Assembly (NCBI GenBank): GCA_005406025.1
Contig: BGZK01000094.1
Span: forward strand, 1-64,000
Length of the DNA stretch: 64,000 nucleotides
Origin: Eumeta japonica
Taxonomy: Eukaryota; Arthropoda; Insecta; Lepidoptera; Psychidae
Direction of reading: 5' to 3'
The notes below the pieces were generated by a model, which did no database searches, was not told the DNA's origin, and saw only the letters and a program-made list of their open reading frames with translations. Every line of letters starts with the position of its first letter. The stretch's first letter is position 1. Positions 1 through 14,079 of this stretch are shown piece after piece. A program made the position numbers and the translations under genes.

Positions 1-689
1 ATGACTATCTACCAATAATATATCATAATTAAGTGGTTCTTTGTAGTGTTCGTTAAGTGACGAATTAAATAATGCAAGTTGGAAGTGAAAATAGTTTTGA
101 TTATGGTTAATGAAATGTACGATGTTACAGCGCCGTGCTGTGGCCAAAATCGGCTAAAAACATGTGTGTTGTGACATTTCGTCCAGTGAGTTAAAATTCC
201 GGTCGTTCGTTCCTCTTCCGTCAAATATGCTACGTTTTTATAAAAAATCAAAAACGCGCTAGTGACTTTTCCCTCGTTTCGATTGTCCATGGACGACAGT
301 GATCACCTCCTCTCTGGTGACTCGCATGTTCGTTTTTTCCCTTGAATTACTATAAAAAAATCTTCTTAAATAGTGAATATACGATTGATTCACATTTTTT
401 TATGTTTGAGTTCAAGGGAATACGCCTACCTTAATTTTAAGATTCATTACGGAAAGAGAAAATATTTCTAATTAGAAAAAAATTTAGTATTCGTTTAATT
501 GAATTCCTTATTAAACAAAACAAAAAAGTTGAATATATTTCACTGTCTCTATAAAGGAATTGTTTCACAGACGGAAATGTCACATTATTTACAGTGTTAT
601 TTTAAGCCTGCGTTAATAGTATTAATTATACAAATCCAGCAAACTTATTGGAGGTGAACTACATGGACGTTTATTAAATATTTATACAC
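1..689. other. AT-rich intergenic DNA
   Basis: No gene or element recognised. Positions 120-320 are somewhat less AT-rich and include CTGTGGCCAAAAT and GTGATCACC. A 93-codon reverse frame here has no recognisable domain and is not called. Confidence 0.6.
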
Positions 690-1190
690 GCCCACCTACC
701 TACCTACGTGTCGGATTATCACGGAAGTGCTGGCCGCTTTGTTTACCCATACCAGAAATACACGAGTCCGGCTCCACGACGCTGCGCCCTGTTTACACGG
801 AGCCTACGCGCTCCTCCTAGCGCCGCGCCGCCGACCACTTCCTACATCGGAAAAATATCGAACCGTAGACCGCGCCGCCGCATCGGCCGGCACATCGAGC
901 GAATAAAACCGATTTTCCCCCAAATCATCGTATCGTAAAACTTAGGTTGCGAGCGTTTTTAGTGCCGGACTGTTTACACGGCGGAGTCGCGGGTGTAAAC
1001 GCTTGTCGATAATTGACGATTTGATTTACAGCAACACTAAACAACCGGCGTTCGCGCCGACGCGATGCGCCCCGATGCGGCTTGAATGAACCGACCGCGC
1101 CTCCGCTTGGCTCCGATCGTCATTAATGATTGTTCGCTATAGTGATCGGCAGAACGGTTTTGTGTTTGGTTTTAAGGATGAGTGTAAGTT
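690..1190. promoter_or_regulatory. GC-rich island with repeated forkhead-type sites
   Basis: About 500 bp of GC-rich DNA in an AT-rich setting. CTGTTTACACGG occurs exactly twice (789-800, 970-981). The shared octamer occurs again inverted (GTGTAAAC, 993-1000), and TGTTTAC occurs at 740-746. TGTTTAC is the core bound by forkhead (FOX) proteins. The island ends near ATGAGTGTAAGT (1178-1189), which has a donor-like GTAAGT. It could be an enhancer or a promoter with a short first exon; sequence alone does not decide. The 76-codon frame across it (708-938) is Arg/Pro-rich and unrecognised. Confidence 0.4.
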
Positions 1191-3420
1191 ATAATTTTTT
1201 ACCCGATGCTATTTGACGCAATACCAAAAATTACCTGAATAAGTAAAATAAATATCCGTATAAAAAATAGCGATTTGTAATACAATGATTATTAAAAAAA
1301 AGTGTATCAGCTCTGACGCACGAATGGAGTTTACTGCTTTAAGATGATATCGTACATATACATAAGAATAATGGTAAATGAAAGCATCTATTATATTATT
1401 CAAAGCATAATACACAATTCATTTATTTATGTTAATAGTAAAACAATTGATTCGTCATTTAAGAAAAATATTGAATGTTATACAATAAAATTTTAGTAGA
1501 TTGATTTTCTCTATCATTGACGTTATCTCTGCGTAATGTTTATCACAGGAACAAAGCGGTATCATTAAACACTGAAACAATTGGTTTATGGTAACTAAAA
1601 TATGATGCATGAATGTCGGAAAATACATGTGCGGATAAATCGTGAAAACATCGCATCAATAGTTGTACCATATCTAGTTGTCCCTAGTGTTCTGTCAGAA
1701 ATTAAATCTAAGTTCAGTTCATCTTTCAGAAATTGTTCTAAACGGAAAACATCTTCTTTATTAAAATCTCCACCAAGTATAAGTGGTATTTGTCACATTC
1801 TGATTGATTGAAATGTTAACAGTAACCATGACGATTTATTTATTTCAGTAACCATGACGATAGCGTAACGTCATTTATCTAACACTTGATTTTACTCCCA
1901 TAAAATTCCATACCCCGGGCCTAAATATGAAATCGATTCTTAAGGAGTAACTCCAAAAAATTATGTGAATTACAATTATGGTAAATAATGTGAATTACAA
2001 TTATGGTAAAAAGTGGCATATAAGTAAATTTATTTCAATAAGCTGAGTCATATTTGTTTACTATTTTTATTTGCGTTTCTTATAATTATATTAAAAAAAA
2101 ATATTTTCGCAAATTTATCTTTGTTACTTGTACACTAATATTTATTTAGTGTATACAAATAAAGTCAAACTTCAATCAAACGAGAATCATCGAAAATTTA
2201 TACAACGAAAACTAATTTTACAATTACAATAGTTTTATTCGATCTGCGTACAATATGCAAAACAAAGTAATATTATCATATAAGCTAATACAATCGCAAT
2301 GGATTTTTTTTACAAAACGATTTTTATTATAAAATAAAAACAATATCTAATCAACAATAACAATAATAAAAGAGTGTATCAAATAAAAAATGATGTACAC
2401 AAAAAAACAATAAATAAAGATATTGACGATAACAACAATGCTAATAGTTTAATATGAAAATTGAATCTTTTTGTTTTTATTTAACAAAGAAACAGAATTC
2501 GGTCGTATGTGGCATGGGTAATCACCACATGGGTAACACTCTTAGTACTTTTTAAATTAATAAAGAGACAAGTGTTTTCCACATATTAATTTTAAAAAGT
2601 TAAATTAGGTTATTAAATGTAAGACTAGAAGAATAGAATAAAAAGGTTGTTGATTAAATTAATTTTATTTTATTCTGAAGATGGTTTTTGAGCCAAATTA
2701 TATCTACTAAAATTACCATAAGTGGGTTACAAATTTCTCTTCTATGTACAACAATTTTATTAATTACATCGCCAAATACTTAGTTACAACTGCGGTTATC
2801 GATACCTAATACATTTCATTTATTGTTATAAAAATAAAAATATTTAATTCTCGTATTAAATTGCATTTTTTTCATATTTTTTAGTATGAACCAAACTTAT
2901 AACATTATTACCATAGACCCATTTTTATTTTACTTTTTTATCAATTTTTATCACATTTTACTACTTTTATTTTACTACCATAAATACCTTCTTCATCGTA
3001 TCCTTACAGGTTCATAACAATAAGCGTGCTTAAATTTGTAAAAGGTAATATTTTAATTCTTACTTGTAATGGCTTGTACTTACAGCAAATGTTACTATAC
3101 TTCTCTGAAAAGCACATTTAGTAAATGAAAAATCTTCCGTAACTGTAACCTTAAAACCAATTGAGAAATCGTTTTTCTTTACAAAATATGATTAATTTAT
3201 AAAATCGAAACCAGCAAACATTCAATAATTCTGTGTATTTACCAATTTGAATTATTATTGCTTTTCTCTCTTAAAATTAGTTAAAGCAATATAAACATTA
3301 AATACTTGCTACTTTCAATTAATGTATATTTAAATACAGTAATATAGCTACTGAAACTTACAATTAACAGTCAGGTTAACATAAAATAAATGTCGAAATT
3401 GCAAGCACATGTTTGTCTTT
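1191..3420. other. AT-rich intergenic DNA with two short tandem duplications
   Basis: No gene recognised. AGTAACCATGACGAT is repeated with a 26-bp period at 1821-1861. A 25-bp unit containing AATGTGAATTACAATTATGG (TATGTG in the first copy) is repeated head-to-tail at 1961-2010. The rest is AT-rich with poly-A/T runs. Confidence 0.6.
1961..2010. repeat. Two-copy 25-bp tandem repeat
   Basis: Units at 1961-1985 and 1986-2010 are identical except at the first bases (TTATGTG versus TAATGTG). A second, smaller duplication lies about 100 bp upstream at 1821-1861. Both look like local replication slippage. Confidence 0.8.
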
Positions 3421-6400
3421 AAAAAGAAACGCGCAGCCGTGACGATAAAACCTTTCAACAAAACGTTGCAAAGACACGTGGCGCGTATATCATTTTCTTA
3501 ATTACGTACCAAATTTCACCAGTGGACCGATAAAGAAATTTTATTCACTCACATGTTAAAGTTTTCGCTTTGAATGTTAAAACTAATATTTGAACGATTG
3601 CTGTAAGTTTTATACAACTAACTGAATTAGAGTATTTAACAGGTGCGGAAAGCTATAGGTATTTGCAGAATTCAGTGAACACTCTGGTATATTTTCATTC
3701 CATAGAAATGTTCAAAAGTATATTGTTAATACAAAATCAACTACACGGTGCTCTTAAAATGCACACAACGCCCATTTAGGCCGGTAATCACCAGATCGAA
3801 AGTTCAACGGCCATACAACTCGAGCACCCGTAAACGAAGGCAGTATAAATTTTATTCGATAAACAAAGGAACAAACGGACCGCTTTGTATATAATGCCAG
3901 ATTTGCGGTAGGTTATGGCGCATTGTGATTTTTTATCTCTGTTCGCGCGGAAGTTTTATGTCATTTAATAGATAATATCCTCTTTGATCACGACGATATT
4001 TACTTAATTTGAACTTAAAGTGTAGTCATTTAAGTATATGCATACATATGTATGTCGGAAATCGCCACTTCCTTAATGTTCTCGACATTAAGAACTCATT
4101 AGGTTTCTTTATTTCATTTCAGGCTTGCCCACTCGAAATTATTTTAATTAATTTCATCGCGATATTTTTGTTTTCATTCCGGTTTTTATAAATAAAGGTT
4201 TAAGATCCTTTAGGTAGCTATTATATTCAAAAGTTTATTTTTATAATTTTATTATATAAATACTGATGGTTCTTAGTTTAAATTTTCATACAGTGCAGTA
4301 CTAGGATTGTTATCGACTTTAGATACCTACCAATGTCATTAGAAAATTTAACACCTAAAATGATTAATAGGAATTTCAATGTTTTCGGAGAAAGCCCTAA
4401 CGGATTCATTACCATGACACTGAAACATCTAAAAACAACTTCACCATATTATGGCTATGGATTATATTAACAATTTGAATAATTAAATGGATAGATTTTT
4501 TTTAAATGCATATTTAGACAAAGATATAATTGATAAAAACGCTGTCATTTATGCAAATGTATAGAAATTAGTATTTAAAGCTTTCATATAGTTAGAATTC
4601 CTAATGTAAGAACTAAATTCTTACACTAATCTCATTGTTTATTTTTTTATTCATAACTTTTTATTTTTATACAAGTTTTAAACTATGTATAAAGGAAAAT
4701 TGTAGAATAGATTTAACTTATTCCAAGAAAATTTATATTTATTATGTTCTAATTTCTTTTCAAATAAATTACTTATAAACATTATATTAATCAAAAATAT
4801 GCTAAAGTACAATGAATTGCCACCTTCTTTTCTTATATCAATAATAAATAAGATTTGTATTACTATAACTCTATTAATAACATCATCTAATAATAACATC
4901 TTAGAAATTATCATGATTTTGTATGTGTATTTTTTCCGACATTATAAAGCTAATGTTTCATATTAATTATAATCTCACGTGATTTCTATATAAGTGTTAC
5001 TATACAGAAGAACAAATGTTATGAATCATTTCATACACTCGAGCAAAACACAATACTAAAAGGTTTGAAATAACGTTAATCCACTCCAACGATGTCTCGT
5101 TTTGGAACGGCACGAGTAAATTATTAAAAAAATATGGCTTAATTGTCTTCCAGTATCAAAGTGATTGTAAGTTATTGAGTATACTTAAAAATTAACCCGA
5201 TTTTTATGACTTTTCAGTTGAAACGTTAGATGATTAACAATATTTTTTCCCTTGTTTTTCTTTTACACTATAAAATGGTGTTCTTAAATATGAGACAGAG
5301 ATAAGACGTGCACGTTGAGCCGCTTTTTGGCATTTAAAATTAGTAGGCAATTGTGCATCTTCCTCTTTTTTTAATACATCTATGTTTTGTTACTATTTTT
5401 TATCTAATTAAATATGAAAAACAACTGATATTAAGAAAACTTTAGTAGCTATTTAATACTTCTGTACAAACTTTTTATTTGTAGTTTATATTTACCAATA
5501 GAATGACTCACAACGCGCAGCATATGAGAGTGCTCCACTCTCGATATCAATTTTGCTACATAAAATCGTTCTCACACTCAAAGCTAGACGTTAAATCTTT
5601 TATTAATAATGTGTAAATAATTAGAGATATTAAAATAAAAAACTGTTTCATTTTGTAATTGATTCACTTTAGATTACATAACGAAAAATGTTGTTAAAAA
5701 ATTATATGGAACGTCGTCTGTTGCTCTGTGCATCGGTGAGTCTTCGTTTTAGAGAAATGTAAGAAACTTACTTAATATGATTTATCTTTATCTACTATTT
5801 CCAATATCTTTATCCACTGAATTGTATTAAGTTTTTATTAATCTTAACGACGATCTCTATTGATTTTTGTTATTCAACTCACAACCGTTTGACAGTTATT
5901 AATGAAAGTCTATCTAGTTCTTGATTTTTCTTCTCGTAACAATTTTCATCATTATTTTCATCTCTTCTTTATCACATGCACATGCATGTACATTTTATAA
6001 AGTTGTCTCACACACGTTCATTACTTTTTTTTTTATTATTTTATCTAAATAATAATAATGAACCATAATCCAGTCATGAGGTCCTGAGGTCCTTTGATTA
6101 CTAATAAACGACAAAGTTTTGTATTTATTTCCTGATGGCACTAATTTTCGTTTTTATTGCACCATTTAATGTTATATATTTATATTGCGAACTTAAACCA
6201 AAAATTCTTATTTTTAACATATATTTATTATGGTATACACAGTTATTACAAATCTCTTACAACTTTCAGTAATGCCAATTAAGAATGTCAGAGATTCATA
6301 TTTTATTAAGAGTTTTCCTTGGTATTTTATCAAAGAGAGTATATCAAATGTGCTAATTAAAAATTAACTATATTTTTATACACTAGGACTGCATATTTTG

Positions 6401-6890
6401 TCAAAACGTATAACAAAAAAAACACGAATTATTACATCAGGACATCAACAGTAACGACTAAAGAACTGACTTACAATTTCGGATAATAGGAGTCTAGATC
6501 CCCTTTATTATAAAATATTTGGTCCATATGGGTAGAGAAAACTCGTTAACATTAGCAAACGATAATAATATAATAATGACTTGTAATTAACTCGAAGTTA
6601 CAATAAATATAAGTTTTAATATGCGTTAAAGTGTGTTAATATATGTATATTCAGTTTTCTTCCGCTTGGCGTGGCAAAAAGTACCTAAGTACACGGAGCG
6701 GTGTGATTACTTACCAACAGTAAAATGTGTTTACGACATATCAATGACGCTGGCCGGGCCTGCGGCTGCTGCCGCCTCAAGGCTGACCCCTGCACTGATG
6801 CACTTGAGTTATAAATTAAACTTTATCGTATATGTAAATAACAATTTATATCCAATACCTAACTGATTAAGGAAAATTTGTTGTTTAAAT
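3421..6890. other. Mostly AT-rich intergenic DNA with small GC-rich patches
   Basis: Patches at 3430-3500 and 3770-3950 (CGCGCAGCCGTGACG, GGTTATGGCGCATTG, GTTCGCGCGGAAG) and at 6735-6800 (a GCTGCTGCCGCC stretch) are compositionally distinct. No gene is supported: the 77-codon frame over 6633-6866 contains a short Ala run and then drifts into AT-rich sequence. Confidence 0.5.
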
Positions 6891-6899
6891 TGTTACTTA

Positions 6900-7320
6900 T
6901 AAACCAATCTGTAAAGTAAATTATGTAGTAGAGGTAGATGTGCTGTGGCCAACTTGGTTGCAGTATGAAAATTGTTTGAGCTAAGTTGGCGACAACGTCA
7001 CATACTTTGTAGGTGAAAAGTCTACAAACTGTCTTGAGCAATGAGACAGTGAAACCGGTGAAACATTGCACTCCCATGCTTCTCCACATAGTCGTAAAAT
7101 AGCAGGTTCCGCTGTTGCGCTTTGTCCGGCGAGAAAGAGTTCCGGTGCTCCATTCCACCTTCATTAACCCACTCTCCCTCTACGAAATATCTCATTCTTT
7201 CTCAAAGGCGGGCAAAGCACTAGTAACTCCTCTAAGGTTGCACCAGTGTTCAGGGCGGTGGTGATTACTGGTGGTGGTGACTGGTAACGTGTATAATCGT
7301 TTGCTCTTGAAAATTCTATT
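6900..7320 (+). mobile_element. Degenerate LINE-like 3' region
   Basis: Positions 7210-7300 read as the diverged 3' part of a common lepidopteran non-LTR retrotransposon tail: AGCACTAGTAACTCCTCTAAGGT-type sequence, then GGGCGGTGGTGATTAC, then CGTTTGCT. The preceding 300 bp are of similar base composition and may belong to the same insertion. The 101- and 75-codon reverse frames across it are not convincing genes. The family is recalled from memory of this tail, not searched. Confidence 0.4.
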
Positions 7321-10300
7321 AAAAACGTTTCTTTGAAAAACAACGCTGTTTCTTACTGAAGAAAAAAAGTCACAATACAATACACCATCTAATTTTAGTG
7401 GTATGTATTTACACAACAAAAAACATTTCTCCTAATTCTCCATTATGAATAGATAGGGACAAATGGATGTTACCTAATAGATATATAATTCAATTGAAGA
7501 TACTATAAATTGAAAAATAAAATAATTTCATAATATCAAATATTTATAACGTTAATTCAGTTGTAAGTCTGAAAATATTATTTAATTATTGATCGCAGAC
7601 ATTTTTGCAGTTTAGGCAGAGAGTAATATTCGTTACATAAAGTCTCTATACTTTTGAATATTTTTCTTTTAAGAATATTCCGATAGATACCAAATATTTA
7701 TTCAAGCTCTTGAACCATGTAAAACAGATGTCTACACTTGTAGGTAACCACTCAGATAATTTTGAAAGCATTATAAAATAATCAGATACTAAATATACTT
7801 TGAGCGTTTTAGAGGAGTCGTAAATTTACGGTCAATACAATATCTGCTTAGCTTCTAATAAATTTCGGCCTCCGAAACAGGTCCTGGTCTTGTAACTAAT
7901 AAACATGTGCTCAATAGAGATTATCATGGAACACTTAAGAGCAATAAATAACTACATAGTTGTGATATATTCAAGAATTTTGTTGTACTTAAATATATTT
8001 TTACTAGATTTAAATGTATTTTTACTCTGGATAGAAATATCTATATGCTGAAATTAAGAGACATTTTTCAATATTAGATTTTTTTTTCATATAAGAAGTA
8101 AGGTTAGCGTCAACTGTTTGTAAAATAAATATTAAGACTTTTTACTGAATAGCAAGTAGTTCTCTAAATAAACTTAGAAGTGATAATAGTTATAATGCAT
8201 TATGTGCTTTAAATAATCAAATTACTTATTCATCTATTATGGAGTTTAGTTTCCTCGCATGTCCTACTTTGAATTCTATTGAAAAGTATACCATTGAATA
8301 TTTGAATTAAATGTCACAATATATTTTTTTTCCATTCTGGTACATATAATATTACAGTCACTTTAAACAAACCTTTTTTTTATTTTCAGATCTCATCAAG
8401 ATGGTTTAAATCAACGTGCCTGATTTTTAACCATCTTCACGACGTTAGGTAAAAGGTTAGTTCAATTTTTCATGGTGTTATAAGCTTATTTAAAACAGGA
8501 CAGAGAAGTTCAACGAAGATACTTTAAACTGAAGATCTGAAGCCTCTAATATTTAACGAAACCGCCATATTTCTCTGTTCAAGTTTTCATTTCCCCTACT
8601 GGAATAAAACAAAGATGAAGCTTTTGCGACTGCTGCTCATTGGTGATCCATAAGTACGAAAGAGATAGAGCATTTATTATTTTATCTCATATTTCTCTTA
8701 AACAAATCGGAAAGAGCGAAAGGAATGCAAGACTGGACTAACATGGCGCCGTAAAGTAGGCGATGGCGGCTCAGCTCAGATCTGTACGCACACGTTGCAT
8801 ACATGCAAATATTGTACGTGTTGTTCTTAGACTACATTTTCAACATTGGAGGAGGGTCTTAAATTCCAGTTGTCTTCAACATTTGGAAAAAAATATTTCA
8901 TTTGTAACTTTAATAACACTGATTTGTGTCTTGTCATTTATATTAAAGTAAAATAACTTCCTAATTTTTTAAACATGAATAAATTTTAATTTTGTTTTTT
9001 ATAAAAAAAGACGTAATAATTTCATTTCAAATGGAATTTAATACAGCTTCTTTAAACTAATTATATTTTGAGTAAGCATATTTAAACTTGTTAAAAAATA
9101 TATGTTTATACCTAATACATTAATATACCTGCCCATATAAGCAGTGACAGTAAGCGGAAGTAATAAATTCATTATACGAAAATCATTTGGCTATTAAAAA
9201 ACTTTAATTTGTAAGTTGTTTGCTAAGATTTGTTTTAGCTAAAAGTGAATTTCAGTCAATGAACTTCTTTCATTTTACTTTTATAAATTACTACTAAATA
9301 AAAATTTTCAAAAATACGTGACTGCATTATTTGTATTTATTACCAATCTACTAAACTATATTGTTTTTTCCAGAAATTGTTTTTAATTTCGCACTGGTTA
9401 CGAATCTATGACCGGTTAAGAATACTATCAAAGTTTTAAGAAATACCACGAGATGGCGCAAATAAGAAACTTGAATATTCTGAAATTTAAAAAACATAAA
9501 CATTTGAACATATTTCGATTATAAAAACACGCGATCATGTTCTTTAACTATGAAACTTAACGTATATATTTTATAATTCATTTATTCATTGAATGATGAT
9601 CATTGATCAAACAAAAGATTATCATTATAGTATGACTATTGCTTCACAGATGGCACTGTTATAATATAATAAATTCGAATTTTTAACATTATTTAATTCT
9701 AACATTCATAGTCTTTGTTTTTAAACTATTATATTACTTACCCTTAATTTATTTCTTTAATTTTCTTACTAAACTTAAAAATTTCTTATACAGTAAAATT
9801 AATTAGTAGAATGTAGGAATCCACAGATAAAATAAAATAAATTTAACTTGTAAACAGTATAATTTTTAGCCACGAATTAATACGAATTGGCATAAAATAA
9901 AGAATTTTAATATTCTTCATGTCAATTCTATCTGTACGCTATATCTTTATAAATCCTGATATCATGGCAGTTCTTCTTGGGGATTTCGATTTCGGTTTTA
10001 CTTTATAAGCTAATTTTTTTTTTTAACTAAATTTCGCTTCAATTAAATATTCGATTGGGGAGTCATTATTAAAGAAACATGAGATATAAATAAGTATTTA
10101 ATATATTTATAAACATGTAATTCTATAACTTAGGTGCTTGATATTATAAATAAAATTTTGATTAGGATGTTGATTATAAAATACGAAATAATTAACATTT
10201 CATTTAAACGATGTTAAAGTAATGAAACAACATTTAAAATATTTAATTTTGTGTTCCAAAATTACACTTAACACAATAGTTTCTGCGCTAATTTTTATTT

Positions 10301-12890
10301 TAATTATAAAACTAGATTAATCATTGTCGAAAAATCGAAAATCTGACACAAAATAAATTACATATTTTTTTAGTGGGCACTATTTACGAAGTCCTTGCGC
10401 AAGCGCTTCCAAGAAAGGCAAGCTGACCCAGTATTCTATAAAAATTCAAATTAGTTTTTTTAGCGAGCAAAGAGAAAGCTGCTGTTGTGCAATTGCATCG
10501 TCAGTACAATTTTATCTTTTGTGGGTGTTGGAAGTGTAGAAAAGATTTAGAATCATGCAATATTTAAGTAAAATAAAGCTTAAAGTTCAAATATCAAAAA
10601 TATACAATGACAAGCTCCTGTTGCGAAGATATAAAACAAAATGGCGTCGCAGACCCAGGTAATGAACTTAGTTAAATGAAACAACTTTTGGTGCGTTATT
10701 TAAGTAATGATGGAAGTAAAGAGAATTACGTCACATAATAATTTTAACATTATTGTTCTTGTTCTCTTTAAGTCTAAAGTTCAAATCGCAAAAGTAAGTA
10801 TAGATCAAACAATTCGGAATACTGTCGTGATCTTAAATATTTCACGTAGTTCTTTTTTAAAATCCTTGTTTTGCCATCTTATTGTTTTTCAATTTGTCAG
10901 CTGCAGGAAAGATTTATAAACATTTAAATATATACATATCACGAGACATAATAACGAAATCTTTATCATCGTTAAGTTTTAAACAATTTATTATATTTTA
11001 CAGTAATAATTTCTACTAGGGACTAACAAAGCCCATTATTTATTATTATATATACTAATAAGTAATCTCATAAATGAATATATAGGACAGTTACTTCATT
11101 ACAAATAATTAGTTTTAATGTCATGTAAATAGGTATACATATCTCTCTCTAATTTGTGCTTTTAAGAAAAAAATGTGTGCATGAATTAGTATGGTTTTTG
11201 TAATTAATCAAAGACTTAAAAGGTAAGAAAGGTTAAAGAGAAGACAAAAGGGTTTGTATTGTACATTTTTCTATGTGACACTCTAAACTGATAAAATGTT
11301 TTTATATTAATAGTTTCCAATATAAGTAGCTATGTATTTTTTAAATATGTATCGAAACACTGCAACAGCTATAATTATAATGTTCTTTTAAATCAATATC
11401 ATCATTAAATTGAATTCAGAATTAAAAATTTAATTGGTTTTTAACGCAACCCTCGATGGCATATCCTCGTTTAGTTGTTAGTCATTAATGAATATTGATA
11501 CAAGCCTCACATAAAAAGCATGATATCTAATGGCTCTTAGCTGAAATGTTTCAATTTGATTAAATTATTAAGTGAGGGACCGATCTGACTAGCTGTGTGT
11601 GTGTTTGTGGCGGTCTTGCGTAGCTTTCAGACTTTAGTAATGTAAGCTTGATAAGTTGCCCTAATAAAAGCTGTAACAATTTATTTGACATGTCTAGTGT
11701 CCATTAATTTCTAATATAAATTAAAAATACACAGTTTTTAGTTTTTACAAACGTCCAATGACTTAATAATTATAGATTTTTTGTAAAGCAACATCTGGTT
11801 CGAATAGGGTTATTAAAAAATATAATTTATAGAAAAAATCTCATATATAACACGTGTTTCTAAGTTTACGTAAAAAATATAAAATATAATTTTTTGTCTT
11901 CCAACGATTAGCGTTAGTATATTTTAAACAATCATTGAAAACTGGCAATAACATTAGAAATGTTAGTGTTAACGTAAACTACAATAAATAATTACATCAA
12001 CGTAAACTCCAAATTATAAATTAATCCATTTCATAATAAATCCATTTTTTAAAATTAAAATGCTTTTCGTAATTCTTCAAATAACAATCATTACATATTT
12101 CATAAAAAAAGGATCTGAAAATTATCAGTACACTTTGAAGTAATAACAAAAAAGTATAACACAAATCTATATTTTAAAACATTATTGAAGTTGATAAATA
12201 TCATTACTCTCAATAGTCAAAAGGTAGATAGGACATAGAAGCAGTCTCAGTTAGACTTTCGAAAAACAGTACTGTTGTTGTTTTTTAAGAAAGTTTGTAA
12301 GGTCTGGACATGGTTTATGAAAGCACGTCGATAGTATCAAACTATCTGCTTGTCTGTGATAGGCTTTAAGACATTTTTTTTAACCACGTAAACTGAAATT
12401 TGAACATGTTATGCCTAGTTTATTTTTCTTAAGGATGTCGTAATAAATGCAATTTAAAATTGTAGGTATCTAAATAATAGTAATAAAATACCCTATTTAA
12501 GGAACAAGCTCTTACCAATATTAAATAAGAACTGTTTTATGAAGTAAAAACAACTAATGTTTTGACAATGACAATTTGACAACAGTGCAGCACAGAAAGC
12601 ACTTTCAAGTTTCTTTTAGGTACAATATTATAAATTATATGCTTATGAATTCGAAAAACCTTGTCGCAAGATATTGACAAATATAATCTTTCTCACTTGA
12701 ATACTGATCAATTTTAAGGTGCATTCAATGTTGATTCAAAATTACTTAGCTCAGGCTGTGATGAAAATAATGTATAATTTAAGCTATACAATACACAAGT
12801 AAAATACAATTTAAGCTAGGTATTTAATCAGTGTTCAACAAAATTTTATTAAATGGTTAAAATTATTTATGAGGCATGTCCGCCGACAAT
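7321..12890. other. AT-rich intergenic DNA
   Basis: No gene recognised. Two less AT-rich patches stand out: 8620-8830 (with ATGGCGCC and ATGGCGGC) and 10370-10660 (TTGCGCAAGCGC, ATGGCGTCGCAG). The remainder is AT-rich with no long repeat or ORF of note. Confidence 0.6.
8741..8772. promoter_or_regulatory. Paired YY1/PHO-like ATGGCG motifs
   Basis: ACATGGCGCCG and GCGATGGCGGCTC lie 20 bp apart in the same orientation. The core GCCAT (reverse of ATGGC) is the PHO/YY1 recognition core. A related ATGGCGTC is at 10641. Binding is inferred only. Confidence 0.25.
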
Positions 12891-13520
12891 CTAAATGTTA
12901 TACCTATTTCGGAATGACATGTTTGGACTTGTGACCACTCCACTGCAGCTTGCAGTAATGCAGTTTAGATACAATAAAACGCACGGAACTGTGCCGTTCT
13001 GACTTGTCTGCAAATGATGCAGTGCACAGATGCAGCAATCCCCGATCTTCTCCCTCGCGTTCACCCACTGCGACCCTTTCGTGACTAACTTCGCAGCGCC
13101 AGTGTTTCATGCGTTGTACTATACTGTTGGCTACCGATATTATCGATGCGGTGACGTTGGGGACCTACGGCATAACATGCGTTCCAAGGAACGCAACAAG
13201 TGGTTTTATTAATTTGACTTCATTTAAAAGCTCTCGTCCGTCAATTATCCTGTAGCCAGAATTCGAACTCAGTACGTAAATTCGAGGGCAACGCTCTTGA
13301 GCTTAAGTCACTACGGCTCTCGTTTTATATAATTTATTTAAAAGCCAATGAAAACGAATAATCGTACGAACGAATTTGATCCACAAGCTTTAATATATTA
13401 GATGTGTAGTTTTTAAAAATATTTTTCTATAACATCTTCTAAACTGTATTTATTTTTTAATAAGAACATTTTACTAACTACAACTGTATCCGAAAAAAAT
13501 CAGTGTTGAAATATTCATTG
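12891..13520. other. Intergenic DNA of intermediate composition
   Basis: 12900-13215 is richer in GC than its surroundings (GATGCAGTGCACAGATGCAG, CCCTCGCGTTCACCC). Overlapping frames of 60-68 codons on both strands have no recognisable features. A tRNA-like repeat remnant at 13243-13325 is listed separately. Confidence 0.5.
13243..13325 (-). repeat. tRNA-derived (SINE-like) remnant
   Basis: Read on the - strand this starts AGAGCCGTAGTGACTTAAGC and carries GAGTTCGAATTCTGGC, a good match to the polymerase III B box GGTTCGAATCC. The A-box region is weak, so this is more likely a diverged tRNA-derived SINE head than a functional tRNA. Confidence 0.4.
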
Positions 13521-13526
13521 CGATGT

Positions 13527-14030
13527 AAAAAAAACCCGGTTAAATACGAGTCGAACTCATATGAAAGGGATTTCGTAATATTAATCACAACATTCGTCCG
13601 AGGTGAAATCAAGCAACACATTTTGTATATATTTTCTCTTCACGACTAACAAACTACGACATATTTCACATATGAATTAAGGGATTTAAGATTTAGTTCA
13701 GGTTTTTATTTAACTATGAGTGAAGCCCTAAATTTAATATTTAATCAAAATTTTAGTCTTAGTAGTTTCGAATATGAAGGGCAATATCTATTTTCATACA
13801 GTTCTTTTCATATCTTTGATACAATATATTTGAAAATTATAAAAATGGGCATTTCTCACAAAAAAAAACCCATTTATTTAATACATGGCATAATAGACTA
13901 GATAAAGTTTTTTTTTTAATTTTCTAAATGACCCCCAAAATTAAATTCAATTATGACTTTTTTTTCATCCAGTAGATTCAGAAGAAACAATCTGTGACAA
14001 ACTAAAGGCAGACGGACAGACACGATAGCG
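13527..14030 (+). repeat. Possible decayed copy of the lepidopteran interspersed repeat seen at 43.76 kb
   Basis: The left part, AACCCGGTTAAATACGAGTC, resembles the typical start of this family (CGGCCAAGTGCGAGTCGGAC). The right part, GGCAGACGGACAGACACG (14006-14023), resembles its tail. The middle is too diverged to align by eye. Confidence 0.35.
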
Positions 14031-14079
14031 ATTTTTCAAAGATTTCTTTTTTTCATATGATGTACGGAATATTAAAAAC

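Noticed and set aside
5704..5740. Short exon-like start ATGGAACGTCGTCTG ending at GTGAGT
   Set aside because: It has a donor-like end, but no promoter, no partner acceptor in a compatible phase and AT-rich surroundings.
6735..6800. Ala-rich coding exon
   Set aside because: The GCTGCTGCCGCC stretch is short, has no splice sites and the frame continues into AT-rich non-coding sequence.
13243..13325. Functional tRNA gene
   Set aside because: The B box is good but the A box and stems do not form a convincing cloverleaf. A SINE remnant is likelier.
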